Source of the DNA: Lentilitoribacter sp039986595
GTDB lineage: Bacteria; Pseudomonadota; Alphaproteobacteria; Rhizobiales; Rhizobiaceae
NCBI GenBank assembly: GCA_039986595.1
Contig: JBDWQJ010000008.1
Coordinates: 124,001 to 188,000 of the forward strand
Reading direction: 5' to 3'
DNA: 64,000 bases
Shown one piece after another: positions 1 to 9,564 of the stretch; within the stretch, counting starts at the first letter, position 1; each line of letters starts with the position of its first letter. The translations under genes and the position numbers were made by a program. The notes under the pieces are model-generated. The model saw only the letters and a program-made list of their open reading frames with translations. It ran no database searches and was not told the origin of the DNA.

Positions 1-731
1 TCATAGCCCCATGTTTCACCGCGGCGCCATCCATTTTTGACTAATAGATTTGCAGCCGTTGCCAATGCATCAGGTACTGAACGCCAGATATCTTTTTTAC
101 CATCGCCATCGGCGTCAATTGCATATAGATCATAACTTGTCGGAATGAATTGCGTATGACCAAGCGCACCTGCCCAAGACCCGTACATATCACTTGGCTG
201 TACTTCACCCTTTTGAATAATCTTCAACGCTGAAACCAATTGAGCACGCGCATATTTCGAACGTTTCCGATCGGCATAGGCTAATGTTGCGAGCGCATGG
301 GGCGCATTAAACAGCTTTGAGCGGTCTTTAAAAATTGCACCATAATTGCTTTCAACTGACCATAATGCCAACAAAACATGACGATCAACACCAAAATGAT
401 CTTCTAAAGCTTTCAACACCGATGCATTTTGTTTCTTTTTCTTAGCACCCTCACCCAGCGTATATGGGTTAACTTTCGCATCGATATAATCCCATAATTT
501 AGTTCGAAATTCAGGCTGGTAACGCGCGCGTTCCAACACCCGGGGGTCGGGTGAATTAATGCCCTTGAAAACCTTATTATAGGTTGATTTGGTAATCCCG
601 CTTTTGGCGGCAGTTGCGTAAAAACCATTGATCCAATTGCGAAATTTCGTATCCGCAGATACTGAACCCATAGTGATCGCAAATGATACGATTATATAAA
701 AAAACGTCTTCCAGATGAGCTGAAGTGTCAT
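1..731 (-). CDS. Lytic murein transglycosylase, MltB family (3' end outside window)
   Basis: Periplasmic or membrane-associated enzyme that cleaves peptidoglycan glycan strands non-hydrolytically. Translating the minus strand from the ATG at 731 gives a signal peptide (hydrophobic residues about 8-22, ending GSVSA) followed by an SLT-2/MltB-type domain. The catalytic-glutamate motif VESNYG and the stretches GALGHTQFIPTSY and DADGDGKKDIW are typical of the family. About 243 codons are present and the gene runs off the left edge, so the C-terminus (often a peptidoglycan-binding domain) is not visible. It is divergent from galU, with a 186 bp intergenic region that is AT-rich and shows no clear operator. 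The family call is firm; the exact subfamily is not. Confidence 0.85.
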   Translation of the reverse strand, partial: MTLQLIWKTFFYIIVSFAITMGSVSADTKFRNWINGFYATAAKSGITKSTYNKVFKGINSPDPRVLERARYQPEFRTKLWDYIDAKVNPYTLGEGAKKKKQNASVLKALEDHFGVDRHVLLALWSVESNYGAIFKDRSKLFNAPHALATLAYADRKRSKYARAQLVSALKIIQKGEVQPSDMYGSWAGALGHTQFIPTSYDLYAIDADGDGKKDIWRSVPDALATAANLLVKNGWRRGETWGY

Positions 732-917
732 TGTCTTAAATCTCGCCGTATTGAATTTCATTTCGTTAAGTTCAATTTGTACTGGCAAAAGAATCAAATT
801 AAGTTAATTTTTACCATAAATATGAGCAAAACAAAGGCATTGCGAAATCATTAGGATTTAACGGTTATCAATCGGCCACCAAATAATATTCCCATTCATG
901 AAGAGTAGGACAGGAAG

Positions 918-1796
918 ATGACAAGTTCCAAAAAAGTAAGAAAAGCCGTTTTGCCCGTTGCAGGTCTCGGCACTAGATTTCTCCCCGGCACAAAAGCCGT
1001 TCCCAAGGAAATGCTAAATATCGTCGATAAACCCGTTGTTCAATACGTGGTTGAAGAAGCAATGGCTGCCGGCATCGAGCACATTGTTTTCGTCACCGGA
1101 CGCAACAAGGCGGTGATTGAAGATCATTTCGATATTCAATATGAGTTGAACGACACGCTTAGAAATCGCGGTAAGAATGCTGAGCTTGAAATGCTCAATT
1201 CTATGTTGCCAAAAGCAGGCGCGACAAGCTTTACACGTCAGCAAGAACCTCTTGGCCTTGGACATGCTGTATGGTGTGCACGCGATATCATTGGTGATGA
1301 ACCCTTTGCATTATTGCTCCCAGACATGGTGATGCAAGACAAGCAAGGATGCCTATCAGGCATGATGGACCTTTATAACAAAACAGGCGGCAACGTAATT
1401 TCTGTTGAAGAAGTTGCTATGGAAGACGCCCATAAATATGGTGTTGTTGGCGTTGGTGAAGAACTTGATGGCGGATTTGAAATCACCGGAATGGTCGAAA
1501 AACCAGCGCGAGGTTCTGAACCATCAAACCTCTTCATTAACGGCAGATACATTTTACAGCCAGATATTTTTGATATTTTGGAAACGCAAGAACGCGGTGC
1601 TGGTAACGAAATTCAGATCACAGATGCCATGCTAAAACTAGCGGATCAGCAAAAATTCTCTGGTTACCGCTTTAATGGCAACACATATGATTGCGGCACC
1701 AAACAAGGATTTATCCTCGCCAATGTTGCTTATGCTATGGAGCGAGATGATATTCGCGATAGCGTACAAGGCGATATTCGCAAACTCGTCGGATAA
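918..1796 (+). CDS. galU: UTP--glucose-1-phosphate uridylyltransferase
   Basis: Makes UDP-glucose from UTP and glucose-1-phosphate in the cytoplasm for exopolysaccharide, LPS and glucan synthesis. The 292 aa product has the nucleotidyltransferase signature near the N-terminus (AVLPVAGLGTRFLPGTKAVP, then KEMLNIVDKP) and the GalU motifs VEKP and GNTYDCGTKQGF towards the C-terminus; the length is normal for bacterial GalU. The ATG at 918 has an AGGA-rich ribosome binding site just upstream. The pgm gene, which supplies glucose-1-phosphate, lies about 2.6 kb downstream on the same strand, so the two enzymes are linked in pathway though not in one operon. A hairpin follows the stop codon. Confidence 0.97.
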   Translation: MTSSKKVRKAVLPVAGLGTRFLPGTKAVPKEMLNIVDKPVVQYVVEEAMAAGIEHIVFVTGRNKAVIEDHFDIQYELNDTLRNRGKNAELEMLNSMLPKAGATSFTRQQEPLGLGHAVWCARDIIGDEPFALLLPDMVMQDKQGCLSGMMDLYNKTGGNVISVEEVAMEDAHKYGVVGVGEELDGGFEITGMVEKPARGSEPSNLFINGRYILQPDIFDILETQERGAGNEIQITDAMLKLADQQKFSGYRFNGNTYDCGTKQGFILANVAYAMERDDIRDSVQGDIRKLVG

Positions 1797-1814
1797 TAAA
1801 TCAAAACACATTGA

Positions 1815-1834
1815 GCCAGAGGGTTACCTCTGGC
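1815..1834. terminator. Hairpin between convergent galU and hisN-like genes
   Basis: Perfect 8 bp stem (GCCAGAGG / CCTCTGGC) with a GTTA loop, placed exactly between the stop codons of two convergent genes. There is no real T-run on either side, so it may be a weak or factor-assisted terminator, or simply an mRNA 3'-end stabiliser. Confidence 0.5.
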
Positions 1835-2611
1835 TTAACGGTTTAAAACTTCCAGCGCTTTAGCGTGTAATTCTGGCGTTGCAGCTGCTAAACAATCGCC
1901 ACCCATCTCAGGCCGGCCACCATCCCATTTCGTCACCACGCCACCTGCATTTTCAACGACAGAAATCAAGCCGCCAATATCGTATGGCTTTAAATCAGAT
2001 TCGCACACCAAATCTGCATGCCCCATTGCAAGCACCCCATAAGCATAACAATCGACACCATAACGCGGTAAATTGATCTCGTTTTCGAGTGCAAAATAAC
2101 GTCTTGAATTATCACCTGTGTGCAATTCAGGTGTAGTGGTAAACATGCTAGCCTTGGAAAGATCAGTGCAATTGCTTGTCTTTAAAACCTGCTTATTTCC
2201 ATCACGAAACTTTGCAAATGAAGTTTTGCCATCGGAAAGAAATCTTTCACCGGTAAACGGCTGATCCATCATTCCCATAACAGCGCGACCATTTTGATAA
2301 AGGCCAATTAATGTGCCCCAAACAGGAAGACCTGTAATAAACGCACGCGTTCCATCAATAGGATCAATGACCCAGACAAACTCGCTATCTAGATTTTTGT
2401 TCTCTTCCTCTTCGCCCAAGATACCGTGATCAGGATATTCAGCTTCAATCACTTCTCTAATCGCTCGTTCAGCAGCTTTATCCGCAGCTGTTACCGGATC
2501 AAAGCCCTCATCAAGCTTATTTTCAATCTCAATCTTGTGTCGAAAGCGCGGCATAGTTTCTTTGGCAGCGGCCACAGCCAACTTGTCAAAAAAGCTTATA
2601 TCAGGCAGCAT
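1835..2611 (-). CDS. Inositol monophosphatase family protein, probable histidinol-phosphatase (HisN type)
   Basis: Mg-dependent, Li-sensitive-type phosphatase fold. The family motifs are all present: GEEEE (metal ligands), WVIDPIDGTRAFI (the DPIDGT metal/phosphate site) and YDIGG near the C-terminus. The segment DGTRAFITGLPVWG is the form usual in alphaproteobacterial histidinol-phosphatases, which act in the penultimate histidine biosynthesis step, so HisN is more likely than a general inositol phosphatase. I chose the ATG at 2611 (258 aa) because GGAG sits 6-7 nt upstream; a TTG at 2623 is the alternative. It is followed closely upstream on the same strand by an N-formylglutamate amidohydrolase family gene. 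Confidence 0.85.
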   Translation of the reverse strand: MLPDISFFDKLAVAAAKETMPRFRHKIEIENKLDEGFDPVTAADKAAERAIREVIEAEYPDHGILGEEEENKNLDSEFVWVIDPIDGTRAFITGLPVWGTLIGLYQNGRAVMGMMDQPFTGERFLSDGKTSFAKFRDGNKQVLKTSNCTDLSKASMFTTTPELHTGDNSRRYFALENEINLPRYGVDCYAYGVLAMGHADLVCESDLKPYDIGGLISVVENAGGVVTKWDGGRPEMGGDCLAAATPELHAKALEVLNR

Positions 2612-2659
2612 AAAGTGCTCCAATCATTGTGGGAAAAGCTACGTTTAAGACAGGTTATC

Positions 2660-3559
2660 TTATTCCGCAGCACTTTGTAGGTCGGATAATTCGTGCTCAA
2701 CATATTGCATAAACTGGCCAACAAACAAGCGTAAATCATCCGCTAGCTTGTCAAATCCTGGCTTTAATTCCAGTGTCTTCTCATTGATGTAAAGACCGCG
2801 GTTAATTTCAATCTGCAACGCATGCAAATTACGATGGGGACGCCCGTAATGTTCAGTTATAAAGCCGCCAGCATAAGGCTTATTATGCACCGCGTGATAT
2901 CCCATGCTTTGCAACAGCAACAATGCAATTTGTGTTAATCGCGTATCCGCGCTTGTGCCATAGCGATCGCCGATGATGAAATCTGGACGGCGGAACCCTG
3001 TCGTTGCACGCACACTTGATGGCATGGAATGACAATCGACCAACACTGCATACCCAAACATAGAATGCGTTTTTGAAATCAACTTGCGAAGCTTCTCGTG
3101 ATAAGGTCGATATACATGTTCAACACGATCCAACCCTTCACGAACTGACATCCGAGAGTGATATATCTCACAATTTTCTGCGACAATTTTTGGAACTGTG
3201 CCCAAACCACCAGAAACGCGAATGGAACTAATATTTGTATGTGGCGGCAATGGCCCATTAAACATCTTGGGATCAAGCTCATATGGCTCGCGGTTCACAT
3301 CAAGCCATGCTCTTGGGAAATTTGCCTGAAGCAAAGGCACACCAAAATGCGGAACACATGCATATAACTGATCGACATAATGATCTTCTGATGTGCGAAT
3401 CAATTGAGCGTTTAAGCGTGATTGATCTAAAAACGACTGGGGATAAACCCGGCCCGAGTGTGGAGAATTAAAAACAAATGCCCTGCTTTGACGCAAAGGA
3501 GAGACCACTTCAAAAGGGTCGCAGCCAAAAATGTCTGCAAAGTCAAAGTCTTCCGCCAA
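2660..3559 (-). CDS. N-formylglutamate amidohydrolase family protein
   Basis: A 299 aa zinc-dependent amidohydrolase fold. Visible motifs are VFNSPHSGRVYP near the N-terminus, RAWLDVNREPYELDP, and DCHSMPS in the middle, which together define the N-formylglutamate deformylase family (HutG-like in histidine degradation). There is no hut cluster nearby, so the physiological substrate is uncertain. The start is a TTG at 3559 with GAGGA about 8 nt upstream; no better ATG gives the conserved N-terminus. It lies 48 bp upstream of the HisN-like gene on the same strand, so the two are probably cotranscribed. Confidence 0.85.
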   Translation of the reverse strand: MAEDFDFADIFGCDPFEVVSPLRQSRAFVFNSPHSGRVYPQSFLDQSRLNAQLIRTSEDHYVDQLYACVPHFGVPLLQANFPRAWLDVNREPYELDPKMFNGPLPPHTNISSIRVSGGLGTVPKIVAENCEIYHSRMSVREGLDRVEHVYRPYHEKLRKLISKTHSMFGYAVLVDCHSMPSSVRATTGFRRPDFIIGDRYGTSADTRLTQIALLLLQSMGYHAVHNKPYAGGFITEHYGRPHRNLHALQIEINRGLYINEKTLELKPGFDKLADDLRLFVGQFMQYVEHELSDLQSAAE

Positions 3560-3744
3560 ACTTTATCCTCGTCCTCGTTTACGATTTAAAAACCATGTTG
3601 CCAGTTACTTATAATCCTGTCTAGCATTTCTGGCCAGATTATTGAACAAAACGCGTCACATTCACCGCTTATTTACCGCCTGTAACTATTGTGGTTATAT
3701 ATTTAAAAGCTAGATATCTGATAGAATTTGGAATTGGGACAATT

Positions 3745-4110
3745 ATGAATCCGAAAATACTTCTCGCTGAAGATGACAATGATATGCGCCGTTTTCTGGT
3801 CAAAGCACTAGAAAAAGCAGGCTATGACGTTTTATCTTATGACAATGGTGCGAGTGCATATGACCGCTTGCGCGAAGAGCCGTTTTCGCTCTTGCTCACA
3901 GATATTGTCATGCCGGAGATGGACGGGATTGAACTCGCGCGCCGTGCAACGGAGCTTGATCCAGATCTAAAAGTTATGTTCATCACAGGGTTTGCAGCCG
4001 TTGCTCTCAACCCAGATTCTAAAGCACCAAAAGACGCAAAAGTGTTATCAAAACCATTCCACCTGCGCGATTTGGTTGATGAAGTTGAAAAGATGTTAAA
4101 CGCTGCCTAG
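3745..4110 (+). CDS. cpdR: CpdR-type single-domain response regulator
   Basis: A 121 aa receiver domain with no output domain. Acidic pocket residues are E9, D10 and D11, the phosphoacceptor is D53 (LLTDIVMPEMDG), and the switch/Lys motif is LSKPF. The sequence and length match CpdR, the ClpXP adaptor that, when unphosphorylated, directs cell-cycle-regulated proteolysis (including of CtrA-pathway components) in alphaproteobacteria. The C-terminus ends in Ala-Ala; in Caulobacter a terminal Ala pair is implicated in turnover of CpdR itself (from memory). The ATG at 3745 is chosen over an in-frame start at 3691 because the conserved protein begins at MNPKILLAEDD. The gene stands alone; tRNA-Val follows. 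Confidence 0.9.
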   Translation: MNPKILLAEDDNDMRRFLVKALEKAGYDVLSYDNGASAYDRLREEPFSLLLTDIVMPEMDGIELARRATELDPDLKVMFITGFAAVALNPDSKAPKDAKVLSKPFHLRDLVDEVEKMLNAA

Positions 4111-4195
4111 CACGGCGTTTACGTGATAATTGAGAAATCGGTAAGATTAGTATTGACGCGACCCTAGATTTTGTGGTGTATGCGGCAAATCGGAT

Positions 4196-4270
4196 GGGCG
4201 TATAGCTCAGCGGGAGAGCGCCTCGTTGACATCGAGGAGGTCACAAGTTCAATCCTTGTTACGCCCACCA
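4196..4270 (+). tRNA. tRNA-Val(GAC)
   Basis: A full cloverleaf can be drawn by eye: perfect 7 bp acceptor stem GGGCGTA/TACGCCC, D arm GCTC/GAGC, anticodon stem CCTCG/CGAGG with loop TTGACAT (anticodon GAC), a 5 nt variable loop, T stem ACAAG/CTTGT with loop TTCAATC, discriminator A and encoded CCA at 4268-4270. Total 75 nt. It lies between cpdR and pgm. No integrase gene or 3'-end duplication is visible nearby. Confidence 0.97.
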
Positions 4271-4363
4271 TCCTTTCCTCTTTGATCGCAAATACACGTT
4301 GAACTGGTGAAATAACCAGTTAAACTCAGCAGATATTGTCATGATGACACTATGAGGCAAAAG

Positions 4364-5992
4364 ATGTTCAAAACTATTTCCACAAATCCCTATACAGATC
4401 AAAAACCAGGTACTTCTGGCTTGCGCAAAAAGGTTCCTGTTTTTCAGCAAGAAAATTATGCAGAAAACTTCATCCAATCGATTTTTGATAGTTTGGAAGG
4501 TTTTGAAGGTAAAAGCCTTGTTATTGGTGGAGATGGACGTTTTTACAATCGCGATGTTATCCAAATCGCAATAAAAATGGCAGCCGCAAACGGATTTGGG
4601 CGCATTATAATCGGCCAAGGCGGTATTTTATCAACGCCTGCGGCATCGCATGTCATTCGAAAGTACAAAGCCTTTGGCGGCATCATTTTGTCCGCAAGCC
4701 ACAATCCTGGCGGCCCAAAAGAAGATTTTGGCATCAAGTACAATATCGGCAATGGTGGCCCAGCGCCTGAACGTATCACCGATGCGATTTTCGCACGTAG
4801 CCTTGAAATCGATACATACAAAATCGCAGAACATTCAGATGTTGATTTAGATGAAATTGGGGAAAGCCAACTTGGCGATATGGATGTTCAAATCATTGAT
4901 CCAGTGACCGATTATGCAGACCTGATGGAAGAGCTGTTTGATTTTACTGCAATTAAGCAAATGTTTGATCACGGCTTCCGTTTCGCATTTGATGCAATGA
5001 GCGCTGTAACTGGACCATATGCAATTGAGATTTTTCAGAACCGATTGAGCGCGGGTGAAAACTGTGTGATGAACGGCAAACCACTTCCAGATTTTGGTGG
5101 CCATCACCCTGACCCAAACCTTGTCCATGCAAAAGCGCTTCATGATATGATGATGTCAGATGATGCACCTGATTTTGGTGCGGCATCCGATGGTGATGGT
5201 GATCGAAATCTAATCATAGGTAAACACATTTATGTCACCCCGTCTGATTCCCTTGCGATCCTCGCTGCAAACGCACATCATGCACCAGCTTATAAAAATG
5301 GTATTGCAGGAATTGCACGCTCCATGCCAACCAGCCTGGCATCTGATCGGGTGGCCGAAAAGTTGGGCATACCTCTGTTTGAAACGCCCACAGGTTGGAA
5401 GTTCTTTGGCAATCTTTTAGATGAAGGCAAAGTCACAATCTGTGGAGAAGAAAGCGCTGGCACAGGGTCTGATCACGTGCGCGAGAAAGATGGTTTATGG
5501 GCGGTTCTGCTGTGGCTCAACATTCTTGCGAGCAGAAATATAAGCGCCAAAGAGATTGTTGAAGATCACTGGAAAACTTTTGGCCGAACATATTATTCAC
5601 GTCATGATTATGAAGGTCTAGACACAGACATCGCCAATACTTTGATGTCTGATCTTAGAGGTTCGCTCAATGATCTTGTCGGCACGACAGCTGGGGTGCA
5701 TGAAATCGAAAAAGCGGATGATTTTTCATATCTTGATCCGGTTGATGGTTCGACAAGTTCAAATCAAGGTATCCACATCTTCTTTAAAGGTGGTGCACGT
5801 TTGGTCTTGCGTCTTTCAGGCACAGGAACAACAGGTGCGACATTACGCGTTTATATGGAATATTTTGAAGCGGACACAAACAATCACGGCCATGATCCAC
5901 AGGACGCCCTGAAGGATGTGATCGAAACAGCCGGGATCATCACAGAGCTTAAAAAACGCACGGATCGCGACGCACCAACCGTTATCACCTAG
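4364..5992 (+). CDS. pgm: Alpha-D-glucose phosphate-specific phosphoglucomutase
   Basis: Interconverts glucose-6-phosphate and glucose-1-phosphate, feeding GalU and glycogen/glucan synthesis. The 542 aa product has the PGM1-type N-terminus KPGTSGLRKKV, the phosphoserine loop ILSASHNPGG, the Mg-binding loop DGDGDRN, the sugar-binding CGEESAG and the C-terminal phosphate-binding region RLSGTGTTGATLR. Length and motif order are normal for the eukaryote-like PGM found in alphaproteobacteria (ExoC type). I placed the start at 4364 because GAGG at 4354-4357 is well spaced for it; the ATG at 4352 lacks such a site. A strong bidirectional terminator lies directly downstream. Confidence 0.95.
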   Translation: MFKTISTNPYTDQKPGTSGLRKKVPVFQQENYAENFIQSIFDSLEGFEGKSLVIGGDGRFYNRDVIQIAIKMAAANGFGRIIIGQGGILSTPAASHVIRKYKAFGGIILSASHNPGGPKEDFGIKYNIGNGGPAPERITDAIFARSLEIDTYKIAEHSDVDLDEIGESQLGDMDVQIIDPVTDYADLMEELFDFTAIKQMFDHGFRFAFDAMSAVTGPYAIEIFQNRLSAGENCVMNGKPLPDFGGHHPDPNLVHAKALHDMMMSDDAPDFGAASDGDGDRNLIIGKHIYVTPSDSLAILAANAHHAPAYKNGIAGIARSMPTSLASDRVAEKLGIPLFETPTGWKFFGNLLDEGKVTICGEESAGTGSDHVREKDGLWAVLLWLNILASRNISAKEIVEDHWKTFGRTYYSRHDYEGLDTDIANTLMSDLRGSLNDLVGTTAGVHEIEKADDFSYLDPVDGSTSSNQGIHIFFKGGARLVLRLSGTGTTGATLRVYMEYFEADTNNHGHDPQDALKDVIETAGIITELKKRTDRDAPTVIT

Positions 5993-5995
5993 GAT

Positions 5996-6021
5996 AAAAA
6001 GGGCTCGCCTAGAGCCCTTTT
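5996..6021. terminator. Bidirectional terminator between pgm and soxG
   Basis: GGGCTC-GCCTA-GAGCCC hairpin flanked by AAAAA on the left and TTTT on the right, so it has a U-run in both directions. The stop codon of soxG (6009-6011) falls in the loop, so the last soxG codons form one arm of the stem. Confidence 0.88.
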
Positions 6022-6572
6022 GCCGCTTGCGTCATAAACTTAAAAACATAATCAGAAAAAGTGCGCCAGCATTCAATATGGTAGCTTTGCGCATCTGTGC
6101 GCCAAATAACAACCTCAGCCTTACCCAATATCGTGCGCGAACACGCACCAACGGGAAAAGCCTCGTCGTTTAAATTTTGCGGACAACCTGCTTGCAACAC
6201 GTCAACAGCGTTTTTACCTTCCAACACGATGGCAGTGTTGCGGTGTGAGATATCAACGGCGGAATAAGTAGATTTAATTTTTGCCAAAGCACCTGTTAAA
6301 TCAGCACCTTCTTTATCAAGAACCAACCACTCATCAGGCCCAATCCAAAGTGCTGCAAGTTGCGCGTTAGCTTTGTCACTCGCAACTGCCGATGTTTTTG
6401 GCTTCATTGGTAAAGTCACACCAAGTGCCTTGCTAATAGCTTTGACATCCTTGTCTTTCACCCGCAATGAAATCCGCGACATTGAAAGAGCTGGTGTTAC
6501 TGAAACGCCTGCACCACCGCCAAGTCGGCCCTCAAGTGGGGATATCCGTTGTACTTGAATAGAATTAGACAT
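6009..6572 (-). CDS. soxG: Sarcosine oxidase, gamma subunit
   Basis: Small structural subunit (187 aa) of heterotetrameric sarcosine oxidase. It shows the gamma-family pattern: LRVKDKDVKAISKALGV in the N-terminal half, LWIGPDEWLVL in the middle, SAVDISHRNTAIVLEGKNA, and a C-terminal CPQNLNDEAFPVGACSRT region. It resembles a truncated GcvT fold. The start codon overlaps the end of soxA by 8 bp, indicating translational coupling. It is the last gene of the soxBDAG operon and its stop codon lies inside the terminator loop. Confidence 0.92.
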   Translation of the reverse strand: MSNSIQVQRISPLEGRLGGGAGVSVTPALSMSRISLRVKDKDVKAISKALGVTLPMKPKTSAVASDKANAQLAALWIGPDEWLVLDKEGADLTGALAKIKSTYSAVDISHRNTAIVLEGKNAVDVLQAGCPQNLNDEAFPVGACSRTILGKAEVVIWRTDAQSYHIECWRTFSDYVFKFMTQAAKGL

Positions 6573-9564
6573 TTAAACGCCCTCCATCTTGATCAACAAA
6601 GACCGTATCGACAACTTCCACCTCAATAGTTCGATCAATCATCGGCACATATAGAGTTTGACCCAATATTGATCGGCCACCTTCAACAATCGCCAAAGCA
6701 ACTGAATGACCACAATTTTCAGACCAATATGACGATGTCACATGACCTAACATCTTCATTGGGATCGGCTGGTTCGGATCCGCAACAATCTGCGCACCTT
6801 CTTCAAGCACAACTTTTGGATCTTTAGTCTTAAGCCCAACCAATTGTTTACGGCCTTCAGCCACCAGATCATCACGCATTAATCCGCGGATACCGACAAA
6901 ATCGGTTTTCTTTTTCGAAACGGCCCACGACAACCCAGCATCATGGGGAGTGATAGAACCATCTGTTTCCTGCCCAACAATGATATAGCCCTTTTCGGCG
7001 CGAAGAACGTGCATGGCTTCAGTACCATATGCGCAAGCATCATGCTTTTGCGCCTCAGCCCAAACAACTTCCAACACGCTTTCAGCGTAGTCCGCAGGCA
7101 CGTTTATCTCAAAGCCCATTTCACCGGTAAAGGACATGCGGAACAAGCGCGTTGGCACACCACAAATTTGGCCTTCACGCACGGACATATGCGGCATGCT
7201 TTCTGTCGATAGATCAATACCTTCAACAAATGGTGCAATGATGTCACGCGCTTTTGGACCTTGAACTGCAATCACACCCCATTGTTCGGATATGGAGGTG
7301 AGCCAAACATCAAGCTCTGGAAACTCAGTCTGCAGATAATCTTCCATGTGATTTAAAACACCAGCAGCTCCGCCAGTTGTTGTTGTCACATGAAAACGAT
7401 CTTCAGCTAATCGCCCAACAACACCATCATCAAAGATAAAGCCATCTTCATGGGTCATAATGCCATAACGGCAGCGACCAACTTTTAAAGAGCTCCATGC
7501 ATTGGTGTAGATTATGTCTAAGAACTTTGCGGCATCTGGACCAACGACTTCAATCTTACCAAGTGTTGATGCATCGAAAACGCCAGCGCTTTCGCGCACC
7601 GTTTTGCACTCGCGGTTCACAGAAGTATGCATGTCTTCACCCGCTTGCGGAAAATACCAACCACGCTTCCATTGGCCCACATCTTCAAACACTGCGCCTT
7701 GCTCAACAGCCCAATTATGCATTGGTGTTCGGCGCACTGGATCAAACAAATCACCCGCACCATGATTAACAATTGTACCAAAGCTCACAGGCGTGAAAGG
7801 CGAACGGAATGTCGTTAATCCCACTTGCGGGATCTCTTTACCCAACCCATCCGCTGCAATTGCAAGACCATGCAAATTTGATGTTTTGCCCTGATCAGTT
7901 GCCATACCAGTTGTGGTAAAGCGCTTCACATGCTCGATCGAGCGCATGCCTTCACGAACGGCAAGGCGAATGTCATTTGCAACCACATCATGCTGATAAT
8001 CCACAAAGGCTTTAACTTGATCGTCAGCACCTGCACCATGGGATGAACCAATGTGATCACCCTCATGTCCGTAAGTTGTGACAACTTCTTTAGGCGCAGA
8101 TACTTTTTTAAGCTTCTTCACACCAATTGCTTGAGCAGCTTCAAGCGCGGCATCCTGTGCCTCTGACAGCAATTCAGACAGATCGTTTGTGCCATTACAT
8201 GCACCCACAGAAACCTGATCCTGAACCGGATTTTCCGGTAAGAAACGCTTCACATCACCATCCCAAGAAGGCTTCGCGCGCGACTGGGAATATAAATGCA
8301 ACGATGGTGTCCAACCGCCAGAAATCAGCAAAGCATCCACATCATATTTGGTGTTTGCCGTTTGGCCGTTTTTCGCAACTTTAATGCCAGAAATTCGCAG
8401 CTTCCCAGTTGTGTCTATAACGCTGTGGCTGGTTTGCACAGTAAGACCAAGCTCACGTGCGCGCTCTAATAATGCTGGATCAACATCGTTGCGACTATCT
8501 ACGATTATCGGGATATCAACGCCTGCTTCCTTAAGATCGAACGCTGCTGCATAAGCGCTATCGCATGCTGTATAAACACCGATCTTGCTACCCACAGCAA
8601 CGCCATATTTGTTCAAGTATGAGCGTGCAGCAGATGCCATCATGATGCCTGGGCGATCATTGTTTGCAAACACGAGATGACGTTCAATTGCGCCTTGTGC
8701 GATAATCACCTTCTTAGCTCTGATTTGCCACAAACGTTCACGCGGGCTATCAGCTTCAGGCACTGAAATATGGTCCGTTATGCGCTCGCATAGACCAATC
8801 ATGTTTTGCGCGTAATAACCAAATGCAGTCGTCCGAGATAAAACGGTCACATTGTCCATCGCGCGTAATTGTTTTAGCGCATCCTGTGCCCAATCATAGC
8901 CAGACCTGCCATCAATTTGCACATCGTTTTCATATAATAGCGCACCACCAAGTTCTGCATTTTCATCACAGATAATAACTGAGACACCCTGCTTTGCTGC
9001 TGCAAGCGCCGCTGTTAAACCCGCAGGACCACCACCGATGATCACGACATCTGCGTAGGCAAATTTATTCGCGTAATGATCAGGGTCTTGCTCAGTCGGC
9101 GACAAGCCCAAACCGGCTGCAGCACGGATGTTTGGCTCGTAAATTTTTTCCCATGCAGCGCGTGGCCACATAAAAGTTTTATAATAAAAACCAGCAACAA
9201 AAAGTGGAGATAAAAGCGAGTTAACCGCACCAATATCAAAAGCAAGTGACGGCCATCTATTTTGTGAAACCGCATTAAAACCATCATAGATTTCTTGCAT
9301 TGTTGCACGTACATTTGGCTGCTGACGCGCTGTATCACGGCGAACACCGATCAACGAATTTGGCTCTTCACTACCTTCAGTCATCGTTCCGCGAGGGCGG
9401 TGATATTTAAACGAACGCGCAGTGAGCACAACACCATTGGCCAGCAATGCTGAGGCTAATGTGTCCCCTTCAAGCCCTTCGTAAGCTTTACCATCAAATG
9501 TGAATGCTGCAGTTTTTGCAGGTGTTAAGCGGCCCTTGCCGGCAATGCGATATAATCCACTCAT
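6565..9564 (-). CDS. soxA: Sarcosine oxidase, alpha subunit
   Basis: The 999 aa large subunit of the heterotetrameric enzyme that oxidatively demethylates sarcosine to glycine, giving H2O2 and, with tetrahydrofolate, 5,10-methylene-THF. The N-terminus (KGRLTPAKTAAFTFDGK) resembles a ferredoxin-like region, followed by a dinucleotide-binding motif VVIIGGGPAGLTAA at about residues 172-185 and a pyridine-nucleotide-disulfide-reductase-like half. The C-terminal 380 residues are a GcvT/aminomethyltransferase-type folate domain (GFIFDDGVVGRL, SFTGEMGFEINVPADYA). The length equals that of characterised SoxA proteins. It overlaps soxD by 4 bp (ATGA) and soxG by 8 bp. Confidence 0.96.
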   Translation of the reverse strand: MSGLYRIAGKGRLTPAKTAAFTFDGKAYEGLEGDTLASALLANGVVLTARSFKYHRPRGTMTEGSEEPNSLIGVRRDTARQQPNVRATMQEIYDGFNAVSQNRWPSLAFDIGAVNSLLSPLFVAGFYYKTFMWPRAAWEKIYEPNIRAAAGLGLSPTEQDPDHYANKFAYADVVIIGGGPAGLTAALAAAKQGVSVIICDENAELGGALLYENDVQIDGRSGYDWAQDALKQLRAMDNVTVLSRTTAFGYYAQNMIGLCERITDHISVPEADSPRERLWQIRAKKVIIAQGAIERHLVFANNDRPGIMMASAARSYLNKYGVAVGSKIGVYTACDSAYAAAFDLKEAGVDIPIIVDSRNDVDPALLERARELGLTVQTSHSVIDTTGKLRISGIKVAKNGQTANTKYDVDALLISGGWTPSLHLYSQSRAKPSWDGDVKRFLPENPVQDQVSVGACNGTNDLSELLSEAQDAALEAAQAIGVKKLKKVSAPKEVVTTYGHEGDHIGSSHGAGADDQVKAFVDYQHDVVANDIRLAVREGMRSIEHVKRFTTTGMATDQGKTSNLHGLAIAADGLGKEIPQVGLTTFRSPFTPVSFGTIVNHGAGDLFDPVRRTPMHNWAVEQGAVFEDVGQWKRGWYFPQAGEDMHTSVNRECKTVRESAGVFDASTLGKIEVVGPDAAKFLDIIYTNAWSSLKVGRCRYGIMTHEDGFIFDDGVVGRLAEDRFHVTTTTGGAAGVLNHMEDYLQTEFPELDVWLTSISEQWGVIAVQGPKARDIIAPFVEGIDLSTESMPHMSVREGQICGVPTRLFRMSFTGEMGFEINVPADYAESVLEVVWAEAQKHDACAYGTEAMHVLRAEKGYIIVGQETDGSITPHDAGLSWAVSKKKTDFVGIRGLMRDDLVAEGRKQLVGLKTKDPKVVLEEGAQIVADPNQPIPMKMLGHVTSSYWSENCGHSVALAIVEGGRSILGQTLYVPMIDRTIEVEVVDTVFVDQDGGRLNV

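Noticed and set aside
4196..4270. tRNA-Val as an integration site for a mobile element
   Set aside because: No integrase gene, no duplicated 3' end and no change in base composition next to it; the neighbours are housekeeping genes.
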